Below are positions 22,181-33,857 of a stretch of DNA of 64,000 nt, one piece after another (the stretch's first letter is position 1; every line of letters begins with the position of its first letter). The notes beneath the pieces were generated by a model. The model had not been told where the DNA came from. It saw only the letters and a program-made list of their open reading frames with translations, and ran no database searches. Source of the DNA: Haematobia irritans (lineage: Eukaryota > Arthropoda > Insecta > Diptera > Muscidae); the NCBI RefSeq assembly GCF_050003625.1, contig NC_134398.1, positions 85,251,983-85,315,982 of the forward strand, given 5' to 3'. A program made the position numbers and the translations under genes.

Positions 22181-22525
22181 CATACACACCAGTGCTGCCG
22201 CTACTACTTCAATCGAAGTATTTTGCTTCATTTTCACAAAATTTACTTCGTCACTCCTTCTTCCAAAATCTGCTTCACTTTTTGTTCTACTTCAAATTTA
22301 AATTTTTCCCCATATTAGCAAATTGTTTTTCCTATTCCTTTAATTATGATGAACATAGCGGTTTTAATCATTGAATTATTAACCGATGTGGACTAATTTT
22401 TGCATAGTTGTTAGAGACCATATACTTATACCATGTACCAAATTTCAGCCGGATCGGATGAAATTTGGTTCTCTTAGAGGCTCCGCAAGCCAAATCTGGG
22501 GATCAGTTTATATGGGGGCTATATA

Positions 22526-23439
22526 AAGGGTAGTTAAATTGTAAGGGCCGATGTTGAATGTGAACCACACCTAAACGCTAAGTTTTTTTTCGGGTTTTAT
22601 TTGACATTTCTCTATTTCAGACTTACTCAATTTGAATCATGGAGATATACACAATCCAACAACGTTCCAATGGTTCCAAGAAATGGCAACAGTGGATGAT
22701 CAATTTTCGAAGAAAATCATCTTCAGCGATGAGGCACATTTTCACCTCAGTGGATTCGTCAATAAATTGTCGCATTTGGGCGAATGAGAATCCAAGAGTG
22801 ATTGTCGAAAAACCAATGCACCCACAAAGAGTGACTGTTTGGTGCGGTTTATGGGCTGGCGGCATCATCGGGCCGTATTTTTCCAAAATGAGGCCGGTCA
22901 GGCAGTTACTGTGAATGATGTTCGCTATCGTGAGATGATAACGAACTTTTTATGGCCCGAATTGGATGATATGGATGTGGACGATATGTGGTTTCAGCAG
23001 GACGGTGCCACTTGCCACACAGCTAACGAAACAATGGCTCTTTTGCCCAACAAATTCAATGACCGTGTTATCTCACGTAAGGGCGATGTCAATTGGCCGC
23101 CAAGATCATGTGACTTGACACCGTTGGACTTTTTTCTTTGGGGTTATTTGAAAGAAAAGGTGTACATCGATAAGCCAGAAACAATTCAAGAGCTAAAGGA
23201 TGAGATAATTCGGCACATTAACGGCATAGAACATCCATTATGACTCAGCGTCATCGAAAATTTGGACCATCGGATGAAGGTGTGCCACCGAGGTCGCGGC
23301 GCCCATTTGGCCGATATTTTGTTCCATACATAATTGAGTAATACCAATATATTATAATAAAATAAAATTACAACAATTTCCTAAATAGTTTGTGTTTTAT
23401 TCAAAATCAACATCGGCCCTTGAAATTTTAACCACCCTT
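22526..23439 (+). mobile_element. mariner-like DD41D element, second subtype
   Basis: 914 bp; TIRs AAGGGTAGTTAAATTG / complement of ttttaaccaccctt, extending imperfectly for about 40 bp through 'gggccgatgttga'. TA at 22524-22525 and 23440-23441. Distinct from the copy at 3175 in TIR and protein. Internally deleted. Confidence 0.9.
22639..23327 (+). pseudogene. DD41D transposase, second subtype, degenerate
   Basis: The ATG at 22639 opens a frame, but catalytic FSDEAHFHLSGFVN (first Asp, near 22725) is read in another frame, so a frameshift lies between about 22755 and 22775. RIWANENPRVIVEKPMHPQ and VTVWCGLWAGGIIGPYF follow. A second shift near 22880 leads to MWFQQDGATCH (second Asp) and RSCDLTPLDFFLWGY (third Asp), 41 residues apart. 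An early stop follows GIEHPL (23240-23242); the usual C terminus (HRMKVCHRGRGAHL) continues to about 23327. The N-terminal DNA-binding region is missing. Confidence 0.82.
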
Positions 23440-24253
23440 TATAATTATGGACCGATGTGGACCAATTTTTGCATGGTTGTTAGAGATGATATGCTGAAAC
23501 CGTGTACCAAATTTCAGCTGGATCGGATGAAATTTGCTTCTCTTAGAGCCCGCGACGGACCCCCCAAATTTGGGGGTCCGTTTATATGGGGGCTATACGT
23601 AAAAGTGGACCGATATGGCCCATTTGCAAATCCATCCGACCTACATCAATAACAACTACTTGTGACAAGTTTCAAATCGATAGCTTCTTTCGTTCGGAAG
23701 TTGTGAAGCCGGGAAGCGTGATCTCAACAGACGGACGGACGGACGGACATGCTCAGATCGACTCAGAATTTCACCACGACCCAGAATATATATACTTTAT
23801 GGGGTCTTAGAGCAATATTTCGATGTGTTACAAACGGAATGGCAAAGTTAATATACCCCCATCCTATGGTGGAGGGTATAATAAAATGAATTCTATTGTT
23901 TTGTTTTCAAAAATGTATGCTACTTCAATTTTATTCAATCTACTTTACTTTTTTCCAAAATCTACTTCACTCAATTTATCACTAGCGGCAGCACTGATAC
24001 ACACATATTCTTTTTCCAATAACTTCTAGATTTTGTACGTAATTTCCAGGTTAGATAAAAATAGGGGAATAATGGATTTTGTAGTGTAGATCTTCAAAAT
24101 GAAAAATAATAGTTTTCTGTGCCAATTAAACAAAAAGTATTGGTGACAACCACAACACAAATAATAATTTCTAATTCGGGTAGGTTAAAAAAAAGGGTAT
24201 TAAGTTTAATTTTAATGAAAACATGTTTAAAATGTATTTCTATTTTTAGTGTA

Positions 24254-25549
24254 AAGGGTGATACGGTCAAAATTTGGTCAATATAAACTTGACGTATTTG
24301 TTTCTATTTTGCATTTAAAAAACCTGAACACCCCTGATTTTGAAGGTGTGTGTGTGTGTAGAATGTTGCTCCTATTTTGATTTTGCAATTCACTCTTCAG
24401 TTGTCAAAATGCCGTCCAAGCAAGAAGAGCAGCGTATCAAAATTTTGCTCGCGCATCGCGAAAATCCGAGCTACTCGCACGCAAAGCTGGCAAAATCGCT
24501 AAAAGTTGCCAAATCAACCGTTACAAATGTAATTAAAGTGTTTGGGGAACGTTTGTCGACAGCCAGGAAGTCTGGATCGGGGGAAATCGAAAACCGGAAG
24601 CCGCTGAGACGACAAAGAGAGTTGCCGGTAGTTTCAAGCGAAACCCTAACCTCTCTCTCCGAGATGCCGCAAATAAGCTGGGTGTATCGTCTACAACCGT
24701 GCATCGAGCCAAAAAACGAGCCGGACTATCGACTTACAAGAAGGTAGTGACTCCAAATCGCGATGATAAACAAAATACGACGGCCAAAGCGCGATCCCGG
24801 AGGCTGTACACGACGATGCTGACGAAGTTTGACTGCGTGGTAATGGACGACAAAAGCTACGTCAAAGTCGACTACAAGCAGCTTCCGGGACAGGAGTTTT
24901 ATACGGCAAAATGAAGGGGAAAGGTAGCATTTCAAGCACATAAAACTGTCAAAGTTCACATAGAAATATCTGGTTTGGCAAGCCATCTGTACCTGTGGCT
25001 TGAAAAGCAGCATTTTCATAGCTTCCGGGACTGTCAACCAAGAAATTTACGTGAAAGAGTGTTTGAATAAACGTCTGCTGCCTTTCCTGAAGAAACACGG
25101 TTGTTCCGTACTGTTTTGGCCGGATTTGGCATCTTGCCATTACGGTAAAAAGGCCATGGAGTGGTACGCCGCCAACAACCTGCAGGTGGTTCCCAAGGAC
25201 AAGAACCCTCCCAACACGCCAGAGCTCCGCCCAATTGAGAAATACTGGGCTATTGTCAAGCGGAACCTAAAGAAGACCAAAAAAACTGCTAAGGACGAAC
25301 AGCAGTTCAAGGCAAACTGGCTTTCTGCTGCGAAGAAGGTGGACAAGGTGGCTGTACAAAATCTGATGGCAGGTGTCAAGCGTGAGGCCGGGCAATTCGG
25401 ATTTGGAAAAGCGAAAGCCTAACTGAATATTTTTCCTGAATTTTATACTAATTGAACTTGAAAAAGAAATTTAATTTGATTTTTTTAATAAACGATTTCA
25501 CCGATTTACACGCGTTTTCCCTTGACCAAATTTTGACCGTATCACCCTT
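24254..25549 (+). mobile_element. DD37E (ITmD37E-like) transposon copy 2, near full length
   Basis: 1,296 bp; TIR AAGGGTGATACGGTCAAAAT and complement; TA at 24252-24253 and 25550-25551. Opposite orientation to copy 1 and without its ~210-bp deletion, so it is the better reference for the family. About 245 bp between the hAT element and this copy (24005-24251) show nothing. Confidence 0.92.
24409..25422 (+). pseudogene. DD37E transposase, copy 2, frameshifted
   Basis: Start at ATG 24409 (MPSKQEEQRIK). HTH LAKSLKVAKSTVTNVIK lies at residues ~24-42. A 1-nt loss in the G run near 24580-24584 (five G here, six in copy 1) shifts the frame; the true product continues as NRKPEAAETTKRVAGSF... with a second HTH (SLRDAANKLGVSSTTVHRA). 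First Asp in FDCVVMDD (near 24835-24850). TGA replaces Gly codon at 24912-24914 and a short deletion near 24930 shifts again. The last frame (25000-25422) has FWPDLASCHY and PELRPIEKYWA with 37 residues between Asp and Glu, and ends FGFGKAKA-stop. Three lesions, otherwise well preserved. Confidence 0.87.
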
Positions 25550-25554
25550 TAACT

Positions 25555-26162
25555 TTCCCAAAAATATCGTGTTTGGACGTTCGTTGTAAGAATTATATTC
25601 TTCTGGGCAAACATTTTTTGTATTAAAAAATGTATTTACGTACACATATTACGTTCTAACATATTAACATATCGATTGCAAACATAATATACTAGTTTAC
25701 AAACACAATATTCTTCTATCCACAAATATTGTGTTAATTTTTGTTTTTTTGTCCCAAACATCTTATTTTTGTATCCAAATATAAAAAAAAACACACTTTT
25801 TCTTCCGTGTATCGAAAATATTTTTATTCAGTTTCCGTTTTTGTACTTGACGACAAGAGATCTTAACAAATACCTTTTACATACTTGCAGCAAGTTCAAA
25901 TTGGTAGAATTTTCTTCTGTGGCAATATATAAAGAACTCATTGGAGGTAAAAGCGGTATAAGAACCAATGATTGGAATAAAAACGTTTAAGTAAAAATTT
26001 CGTTACTTGAACGAAAAACTAACCAACTATTGGCAATAGTAAAATATTTCAGAGTACCCTACTTTAAGTACAATTTGTAACATTTTTTTTTAAGTTGTCA
26101 CATGAACTGTTCAAAATAATATTTTTTACGAAATTTTCATAAGTTTGTGAAAAATTTTAAGA
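25555..26162. repeat. Family-B-like terminal fragment and AT-rich spacer
   Basis: 25555-25808 carries 'ctaacatattaacatat', 'caaacataatatactag' and ends 'tcttccgtgta', matching the left end of family B in reverse. 25809-26162 has no recognisable feature. Confidence 0.5.
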
Positions 26163-26435
26163 ATTGTTGTTGTTTTTTTATTTCAGCTTAACACCATACA
26201 TTGACTAAACTACAAGTGTAGCTTAACCAACAGAGGAAAAGAATGTTTGTCAAATTTATTTGGGCAAATCCCTATAGACTGCAAGATGGTTGGATGGACG
26301 CACGTTTCGGAATTACCAGTCTATAGGGCTTTGCCCAAATAAATTTGACAAACATTCTTTTCCTCTGTTGGTTAAGCTACACTTGTAGTTTAGTCAATGT
26401 ATGGTTTTAAGCTGAAATAAAAAAACAACAACAAT
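26163..26435. repeat. Foldback element: 119-bp arms, 35-nt loop
   Basis: Left arm 26163-26281 and right arm 26317-26435 are almost perfect inverted copies (ATTGTTGTTG... / ...CAACAACAAT). The loop reads 'ggttggatggacgcacgttt'. No ORF and no clear target duplication. Its RNA would fold into a near-continuous hairpin. Confidence 0.85.
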
Positions 26436-27440
26436 GCTTAAAGAACAAAACCAACAATAACAAAACAAAACGAATTTTAAGAATTTCTAAAATTTACTTT
26501 CCAAGTGGATTCTTTTTTTGTTTTTGGAGTGCCAACATTTGTTTTCAATTAATTTTATTTGTTCATAATGAAAAATATATATACACTGAAAAACAGTGAA
26601 ACAATTTTGAAGCATTCTGTATGTTGTTAGAAACGCAGATGTCACAAAATGATTAGTAAATAATTTTCGACAATTCAAGAGAATTTATTATTTTTCACTT
26701 ATTAAACAAAATTTCGTAGTTTGAACGAAAACTTGGAGTTCAAAATTGCAAAAGTTCAAAATTGCCATACGAAGTTCAAGATGGGCGCATTATTACTAAA
26801 ATTTACAAATTTTTATTTATTTTAGTTAATCTTTATGCTTCACTTGTGTATATTTTTTCACTGTTTTAGTTAATTTAACTAAGGTAAGCAAAAAATTATT
26901 AAGTCATGGAAACTATTTCAACGCGTAATAATTCCATGAACTAAAATAGAATTAAATCGGCTTTAGTGAAATATACGGTTCACTTTTTTCGAGTGAAGAT
27001 GAAATGTTCTTCACTGACATTAGTGTTCGTCCAATTTTAAATTTTAATTTATTATGGTATTTGCCCATGTTAGTGTAATTTATTTACTACATTTTAATAC
27101 AATAATAGATTTTTAAGTATATTTTATATGAAACTGAATTTGTTGTACTATAGTGTCTTTTTAGATTTTATCTTTGGCGTGTACTTGGCTTTTCGTTTAT
27201 GAAATAAATATATGAAATGAATGAAAATTCGAAGGAAAGAATAACTACTCCTTCAGCGAACTCATGTTACTATTTTCATTTTGTATAGTTTTATAATTTA
27301 TTTATTTATTTGTTTTTTTTATGTTCACTACAACAAACTTTATATGTAATGAATGAAAATAACTACTCTTTAGTGAAATCATGTTACTATTTTAATTTTT
27401 ATAATTTTGTAATTGTAATTTTTTTTAATCAAAAATGTTC
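26436..27440. other. Gene-free stretch 3' of the OATP exon
   Basis: On the minus strand this would be the start of intron 1. 26690-27010 has short degenerate repeats ('gttcaaaattgcaa', 'aactaaaatagaattaa') also present near 28860 and 31160-31340. No exon was recognised. Confidence 0.45.
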
Positions 27441-27442
27441 AC

Positions 27443-27643
27443 CACAATCAAACCTTGCATTGCTCCTCCCCAGCACAACCAAAATAATGCCCATTTCGCA
27501 GTTGAAAATCGTTGCAGGCATTTAGGTTTAAAGCGATACCAGCCAAAGCCTTGGGAATCCATAAATGTATCTGTGGAGGCAGAACTTCGATCTATAGTCG
27601 ATGGCCTTTCCACTTCATTCAAGTCATTATTGTTATCCATCAC
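27443..27643 (-). CDS. OATP/SLCO organic anion transporter, first coding exon (partial gene)
   Basis: Only convincing host-gene sequence here. The exon encodes an acidic/serine-rich cytoplasmic N terminus (MMDNNNDLNEVERPSTIDRS) and then GWYRFKPKCLQRFSTAKWAL followed by hydrophobic FWLCWGGAMQGLIV, the start of transmembrane segment 1. The FKPKCLQRF...KWALF.LCW.GAMQG pattern is what I know from the N terminus of insect OATPs of the Oatp26F type, which carry organic anions across the plasma membrane; the subtype is my guess. A GT (27442-27441, gtgaac) follows the GTG Val codon, and family members continue with NGF there, so I end the exon at 27443 in phase 0. I found no second exon down to position 1, so intron 1 would exceed 27 kb, unless this is an isolated fragment. 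Confidence 0.62.
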
Positions 27644-28060
27644 GATTTGTTTTATTTTTTTTACTTTTGTATTTAATTAATACATTCCATTTACTATCAA
27701 ACAGCATTAACACATTTTTTTTATTTAAATTTGAATGTACGTTACACAGTCACCGACAACTGTTTGCTTTGTTCCGTTATAATTCTGTGGTAAATCACAA
27801 ACAGAACACACGAAATCCTACGAACTTTACTAAACGGCGCGCCAAATGTAACTAAACGGTGACTATACCATCAAATTCCTTTAAAGTTCCGCATAGCATT
27901 TGAACGAACGGAACCCATACAGCTGTTTTAACATGCACATACATATCTGAAAGATCTCTACAGAGCAGCTTCGAATTGAGTTGACTTGCTCATTCACACG
28001 CAAACAGACACATGCATATGCACAGTGCCAACATGTTGGACAGGATACGAATGACACATC
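27644..28060 (-). promoter_or_regulatory. Putative 5' UTR/promoter region of the OATP gene
   Basis: Less repetitive than the rest of the window. It holds GGCGCGCC (27836-27843) flanked by two copies of a 'ctaaacgg' motif, a CAGCTG E-box near 27930, and gtgtctgtttgcgtgtg-type sequence on the minus strand. No TATA box or initiator can be assigned with confidence; the role is inferred from position. Confidence 0.35.
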
Positions 28061-29039
28061 AATGGGCTAGGGAATGTTGAACTATAACAGGGCTCTGTGT
28101 TCCAACGAAGCTAGCTGTTAATGGGTATGATAATGTAAGTGGGTGTTATAAATGAGAATACGTGTTGTATATTCACCACCATAATCCAATTTCTACCAGG
28201 GATGATAAATGCCAAGTTAAATTGGTACTAAATCGACTTCATAAAAGTACTTTTCTACGCTGAAGTTCATGGGAAAATTGCGTTCAAAAGTATAAACGAT
28301 AGATTGATGTTTCAATGGTCATGATAGCAATTCAAGTTACTTTTATTACTTTTTTTATAAGAGTGTTGTTCACATTTTACAGATGCAATTCGATATAATG
28401 GGTAAAATGCGTGTGCAAATTTCGGCGAAGGCATTGAGAAATGACATTAAATTTCTGAAAAATGACAACATTAATACCAACTAAATCACTTAACTACACA
28501 AAAAAAACGTAAATTGAAAAACAAAAAATAATGTAAGGGAATATCTGAAAAATTGTACACATACGCCCAAAAAATTGAACCCGCCATGAAAGAAAATGTA
28601 TATTGAGTTTAGAAAATTTTAAATAAAATAGTTTTCTATTTATTTATTTATTTATTAAACTTATAGTAAATATAAGAATAATAGAGAGAAAATCTAGCAT
28701 TAGCTACATATGCTATCAGCTAAGATAGTTTTCTAATTGCAACATATTACAAATAAGTTTATACTTTTTGTCAAATTGAAGAAAATTGATTAAAAATAAT
28801 ACATTTTTTTTAGTTGTTTAAGAAAATTTCATATGTTGAAATAATTGGATTTAAAAATTGCTAAAAAGTCTTTAGCGCCTTACGAAGTTCAATACAGGTA
28901 CAATTTTAGTAAAATTTACTCATTTGAGAGAATTATGAACTGAATTTAACGCTTAACCTACTGAAAGTCACGGATAAAATAAACATACGTCTGTGGGATG
29001 TATCATTGTTTATCATCCTATGGACAAAATGTATGATTC
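28061..29039. other. Upstream flank of the OATP exon, no gene seen
   Basis: 28061-28500 looks single-copy. 28500-28980 carries (ATTT)n around 28640-28660 and degenerate AT-rich repeats. Nothing coding. Confidence 0.45.
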
Positions 29040-30258
29040 GTATACCCTCCACCACTACTGTGGTAGAGGGTATAATAAGTTTGTGCATTTGTATGTAACG
29101 CCAAGAAGGAAAAGTCAGAGACCCATCGTTTAGTATACCGATCGTCTTGCATTGTAAGTCGATTTAGCTATGCCCGTCTGTCTGTCTGTTCATGTATTTT
29201 TGTGTGCAAAGTACAGGTCGCAGCTTAAGTCCGATCGTCCTCTAATTTGGCATAGAGTCTGTTTTCGGGACAAAGACAATCGCTATTGATTTTGGAAAAA
29301 AATCGCTTCAGATTTAGATATAGCTGCCAAATATATTTACCACCGATATGGTCATAATAGGCGTATTTATCAACTCATCTTCTTCAAATTCCGTCCATCG
29401 GAATTTTTTATGAGTCTGAAAAAACTTGCAAAATATCAGCCAAATCGGTTCAGATTTAGATATAGCTCTCATATATATCTTTCGCCCGATATGCTCTTAT
29501 ATGGTCTCAGAAGCCAGAATTTCAGACTGATTTACTTTAAATTTCGCATAAGGAGTTCCACTGACAGTGTCGTAGTGTGCAGAATTTGGTTGAAATCGGC
29601 TCAGATTTAGATATAGCTCCCATATATATCTTTCGCCCGATATGGACTTATATGGCCCCAGAAGTCAGAGTTTTGCCCTAATTTGCTTTAAATTTTGCAC
29701 AGAGTGTAGAATTGATATTTTAGTTATACAAGTCAAATTTGGTAGAAATCGGTTCAGATTTATATATAACTCCCATATATATCTTTTCCCCGATTTTCAC
29801 CCATGTGGCCACAGAGGTCAACGTTGTAATCCGATTTACGTGAAATTTTGCACAGGAAGTAAAAATAACATTGTAACTATGCATACCAAATTTAATTGAA
29901 ATCGGTTCAGATTTAGATATAGATCCCACATATAAGTTTTTCTTATTTTTGGCAATCGTATCTTTATACACAGCTATCGACCGATAAATCATAAATACAC
30001 TTTTGCGAAGTTGCCTAAAAATTGCTTCAGATTTAAATGTCTCCCATATTTTTTTTTACTAACATTGTGTTCCACCCCAGGGCATTAGGCGACTTAAATT
30101 TTAAGTCTACAGTTTTTTTAGAAGTCTAACAAATTTTGTCCAGATCGAGTCAGATTCAAATGTATGTATAGGGGTACAAAAACCAAAAAAGTGGATCTAC
30201 ATAGTGGTGCAGGGTATAACATAGTCGGCCCCTCCCGACTTTAGACTTTCCTTACTCG
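29040..30258 (-). repeat. Family H repeat, copy H5 (subtype 2), reversed
   Basis: On the minus strand it starts AGTAAGGAAAGTCTAAAGTC, then 'tataccctgcaccac', five or so ~120-bp units ('atatgggagctatatctaaa', 'ctgaaccgatttc'), and ends at 'tataccctctaccac' read on that strand. Ends are inverted copies of TATACCCTSCACCA. Non-coding. Confidence 0.7.
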
Positions 30259-31506
30259 TTAATTCTACCTTTGCTCCTAATTTTTCGTATTTTTTACAAA
30301 AGAATTAATAGACTGAAATTTCTTGAATTCTAATATAATTGAATTCTTACATAGATTTTTAATCACTAACAAGTGAATGCTGAGGAAGTTACGTTTTTGG
30401 CAAATATTACGCTCAAAAAAAGTTTATTTAGATCCAAAGATCCAAATTCCCATAAGGATTTTGGTATTGATTCCGAGCCAAAGATGCGGCTTCTTTCAAA
30501 TAAAGAAGTTTTTTAGCGACAAAGAAACTAAATCCTCAAAATAAGTCGTAGCCTATATTTGAAGCGTTTTTATCTTAAATCTAAAGATTCAATATTTCCG
30601 TTAATTTAAGGACAATTTCTTTAAATCAAAAATGTGTTTCATTACTTTAAGGAAAATTAGCCTTAGTTCAAAAACATGCGACTTTCACGGAGGGACGCAA
30701 ATTTACAAAAAAAATTTGTGTCCTAAATTTTATGAAAAAAAAAATTTTGAAGCAAAGATTAGAAACTTTATTTTAATTAAAATTTCATTATTTTAAAGAA
30801 ATTTGTCCTTAATATTTTGTAAATTTCGCATCCTAAAATTTTGCGTAATCTTTAATATCACGTAAATATTTTTTTTAGTGTACATTTATCTATTCGCTCA
30901 ATGCGAATAGCAATAAAAACCTTGTTTATATATTTTTTTGTTTATTATAACGAAATAGGGTTCTGTCAAAGTCATAGGGGCCCCATTATACTAATATGCC
31001 CAGGGCCTCTAAAAGGTTAAAGACGGCCCTGTTCATTATCATGAGAGAGAGAGAGCGAAAAACTAAAAAACGCATACGTCTCTCAGACGTAGATAAGCTG
31101 TCTAGGGTTAAGCAAAGTTCTTCCATTTTAGGAAAATATGAACTATTTTATTTTTTAATGAAATTGTGTACGATATTTTTGTACAACTTTTTTTATTATT
31201 TTTCGTTCACGTCATTGAAGTAAGCAAAAAATTATTCAAATAGGGAACATTTACTCACTTTGGGCAAAATTTAACTAAAATCAACAAATTCTCATGAACT
31301 AAAATAAAGTTAAGTTGGCATTAGCGCCCCTTTTGGGAGTGTATGTATTTAAATATTAAAATTGGTTATCTTAATATTCGATTCAAAATGTAATTGTTAT
31401 AAGTCGGAAAATATTGTAAAATTTATAATTCTGCACTGCAATTATAAGGTTTTAGTCTTGTTGTGTAGGTTCTCAATAAAATCAAATCAAAATATATAAT
31501 TTTTGT
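30259..31506. repeat. Degenerate repeats, no gene
   Basis: 30520-30720 is repeat U (inverted relative to 20000-20160). 31160-31340 resembles the AT-rich repeat near 26850-27000 ('gaactaaaataaagttaa'). The rest is unassigned; a 75-codon frame at 30996 has no recognisable content. Confidence 0.45.
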
Positions 31507-31743
31507 ATTAGAATCAGAGAATGAAGTAGCCGATTTTAGACGCGGCCGACCAGATTATGCCAGTCGAAGCCGCGGCCGAATATATCGACTCATCTCGACT
31601 CAAAATTACCCGCCAATTAATTAATAGTTTAAAAAATAATTTTTTTTCATGTACATTTGATTAGATGTGACTTTTCTTATGTATTTGATTTCAGTTTTTG
31701 AGGTATCCCGTTATTTTTAGTTTTTCGCTCTTTTTTACTAAAC

Positions 31744-31748
<5 letters not shown>

Positions 31749-31777
<29 letters not shown>

Positions 31778-33690
31778 TTAAGTCTATAGATACAATATCC
31801 TTACAGACTAATAATAATACTACATAACATATATACAACAATAAAAAAAATGGGAAATATATTATAAATTATCATTCATTCATTCAAATAAAGAATCATT
31901 TTACGTTTTAGCATATTTCTATCCTCAGAAAGATTAATAATATGATAATACTTATCATCACATAGGTGGCGAAGAGAATCATGATTTGCAAACTCTCTTT
32001 GGAAGTAAGTTATACTTAATAAACGGAAGTTCCTTGTTGGTCTAAGAGGTACAGTTAGACTAATACGACTCAAAATAAAACTCGAAATAATTTTCCCATG
32101 TATAATATTCATAATAAACGTGATATTTAACATTTTTCTTCGACTAATTAATGACGGAAGTTTAATTTGTTCAAGTCTATATTTGTATGAAGGTAGTGTA
32201 AGATATGTCCATCCTCGTTTTCTCAGGCAAAAAATAAGGAATTGTTTTTGAACTGATTCAATTTTATCCGAATATATTTTATAAACAGGGTCCCATATAA
32301 CTGAGCCATATTCTAGGGTAGTACGAACAAGAGAAATGTACAGACTTTTAGTGACACAATGATCATCAAATTCTTTACACCATCTCTTCATGAAACCAAG
32401 CGAGCTGTATGCTTTATTAATCATCATAGTTAAATGTTGTTTAAAATTTAATCTATTATCTAAAAGAATACCAAGATCAAGAAAAGTCTCAACCCTATCA
32501 AGTTCACGACTGTAAAGAAAGTAACTAGTATCAATGCGTTTAACTCTATAAAATGACATATGCTTACACTTTGAGATATTTAATTTCATCAAATTTATAT
32601 CACACCACACTAAGAAATTGTCAAGATCAGACTGTAATAGAGTTTGGTCAATAGGGTCATTAAATGAATAGAAGATTTTGACATCATCAGCATACATTAA
32701 TACATGTGCATTTTTAATCACAAAGGGTAAGTCATTTATAAAGATTGTGAAGAGGACAGGTCCAAGATGACTACCTTGAGGAACTCCAGATATTACATCA
32801 AATTGATTAGAAAAAACATTCCTAAATCTCACTCTCTGAATACGTCCTATTAAATAGGAACTGATCCACTTTAACAAGGAAGAAGAGAAGCCAAGTTGTT
32901 GTAGTTTTCTTAATAGAAGCATATGATTAACTTTATCAAACGCCTTGCTAAAATCTGTGTATATTACATCAGTTTGTTTACCCATCCTAAAACCATCATT
33001 GACTAGTGTCGTTAATTCTAAAATATTCGTAATAGTTGACCTTGACTTTCGGAATCCATGTTGGCATTCATTTAATGCTGAGGAAACCTGATGCGTTATA
33101 AATTCAGTTACCATCTTTTCTAGCAACTTAGGAATAGCACTTAGCTTCGCAATACCTCTGTAGTTAGACACTTTAAATCTATTTCCCGACTTAAATAATG
33201 GAGTAACATATGATTCCTTCCAACATTGTGGGACGTAACCCGATGATATTGAAATATTAAAAATTTTTGTTAGAGGTACTTTAAGAGAATCAGCACAGTG
33301 TTTCAATATGTTTGGTGGTACCCCGTCAGGGCCAGGTATATACGAATTTTTTATAGATCTCAAATTTTGATAGACACTCTCAATCGAAAATTTAGATACA
33401 GTTACAGTAGGAAATTCAATAATATTAAATGGATATTCAGACTCGCAATCATACTTCACATCGGAATAAGTTGATGCAAAAAAAATCTGCAAACATGTTG
33501 CTAATATCTACATCATTCTCAGCAAGAGAGGTATCGTTTTTAAGTGAATTTGGTAGTGTACTGGTCCTCCTTTTAGAATTTATAAATTTATAAAATGACT
33601 TGGGATTGGATTTCAACTGTTGCTTCATACTAGTTGTATAAATTCTATAGGCTTTCAAATTTTCAACATTGAACTCAGATTATATCTCGA
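31749..33690 (-). mobile_element. LINE-II, 5'-truncated non-LTR retrotransposon (CR1/Jockey-like), poly(A) tail
   Basis: Minus-strand LINE lacking its endonuclease and any ORF1. The 3' end carries a long A tail (T run at about 31749-31777 on the plus strand). The 5' end breaks off about 33660-33690, the usual result of incomplete reverse transcription. No convincing target duplication. The long open frame shows it is a recent insertion. Confidence 0.85.
31876..33658 (-). pseudogene. LINE-II reverse transcriptase, one frameshift
   Basis: Frame one (33658-33480) carries the linker KSFYKFINSKRRTSTLPNSL and runs to MFADFF. Frame two (to 31876) holds the polymerase: IPGPDGVPPNIL (~52-62), YRGIAKLSAIPKLLEKMV, motif A VIYTDFSKAFDKVNH (~176-190), motif B GVPQGSHLGPVLFTIFINDLP (~236-256), motif C MYADDVKIF (~266-274), then the thumb and a C terminus without RNase H. 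The break is a single extra base in an A8 run (33478-33485; T8 in the coding strand): seven T would give DFFASTYSD. Otherwise open for 538 codons. The same RT type, but a different copy, is LINE-III at 44296. Confidence 0.88.
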
Positions 33691-33857
33691 GTTAGAAATG
33701 TCCCATTATAGCGTTGTTTTCACTTAAATGAAAGGTATTGAGATGACGAATAATCGCGTATAATTGGATCTGTAATCAAACCGCCATCTCCGGAGGCAAA
33801 AAATGAGCGTCAGCAGCCGCCGACAAAAATAGGTCGGCTTCATTCTCTGATTAGAAT

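Larger units (their letters stand above)
22382..23882 (+). repeat. Family H repeat, copy H4, split by a mariner
   Basis: 5'-truncated H2-subtype copy: 22382-22525 and 23440-23882, ending 'cctatggtggagggtata'. The interrupted site reads 'gggggctatata / tataattatggaccg', matching the uninterrupted text at 17624-17645 in H2 once one TA is removed. Confidence 0.8.
22190..23996. mobile_element. hAT-type element with TSD ATACACAC, containing H4 and a DD41D mariner
   Basis: TIR CAGTGCTGCCGCTA at the left, its complement TAGCGGCAGCACTG at the right, and perfect 8-bp duplication ATACACAC at 22182-22189 and 23997-24004. Original body is short (22190-22380 and 23884-23996, with 'tctacttcact'-type repeats). 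A family-H segment interrupts it, and that segment holds the mariner. Confidence 0.85.
31515..33849. mobile_element. hAT-type element with TSD ATTAGAAT, hosting a LINE
   Basis: TIR CAGAGAATGAAG at both ends, inverted, with GC-rich subterminal zones (gcggccgaccag, cagccgccgacaaaaatagg) and perfect 8-bp duplication ATTAGAAT at 31507-31514 and 33850-33857. The element itself is about 400 bp (31515-31748 plus about 33690-33849); the rest is the inserted LINE-II. Related GC-ended fragments are at 36323-36728 and 37626-37695. Confidence 0.85.
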
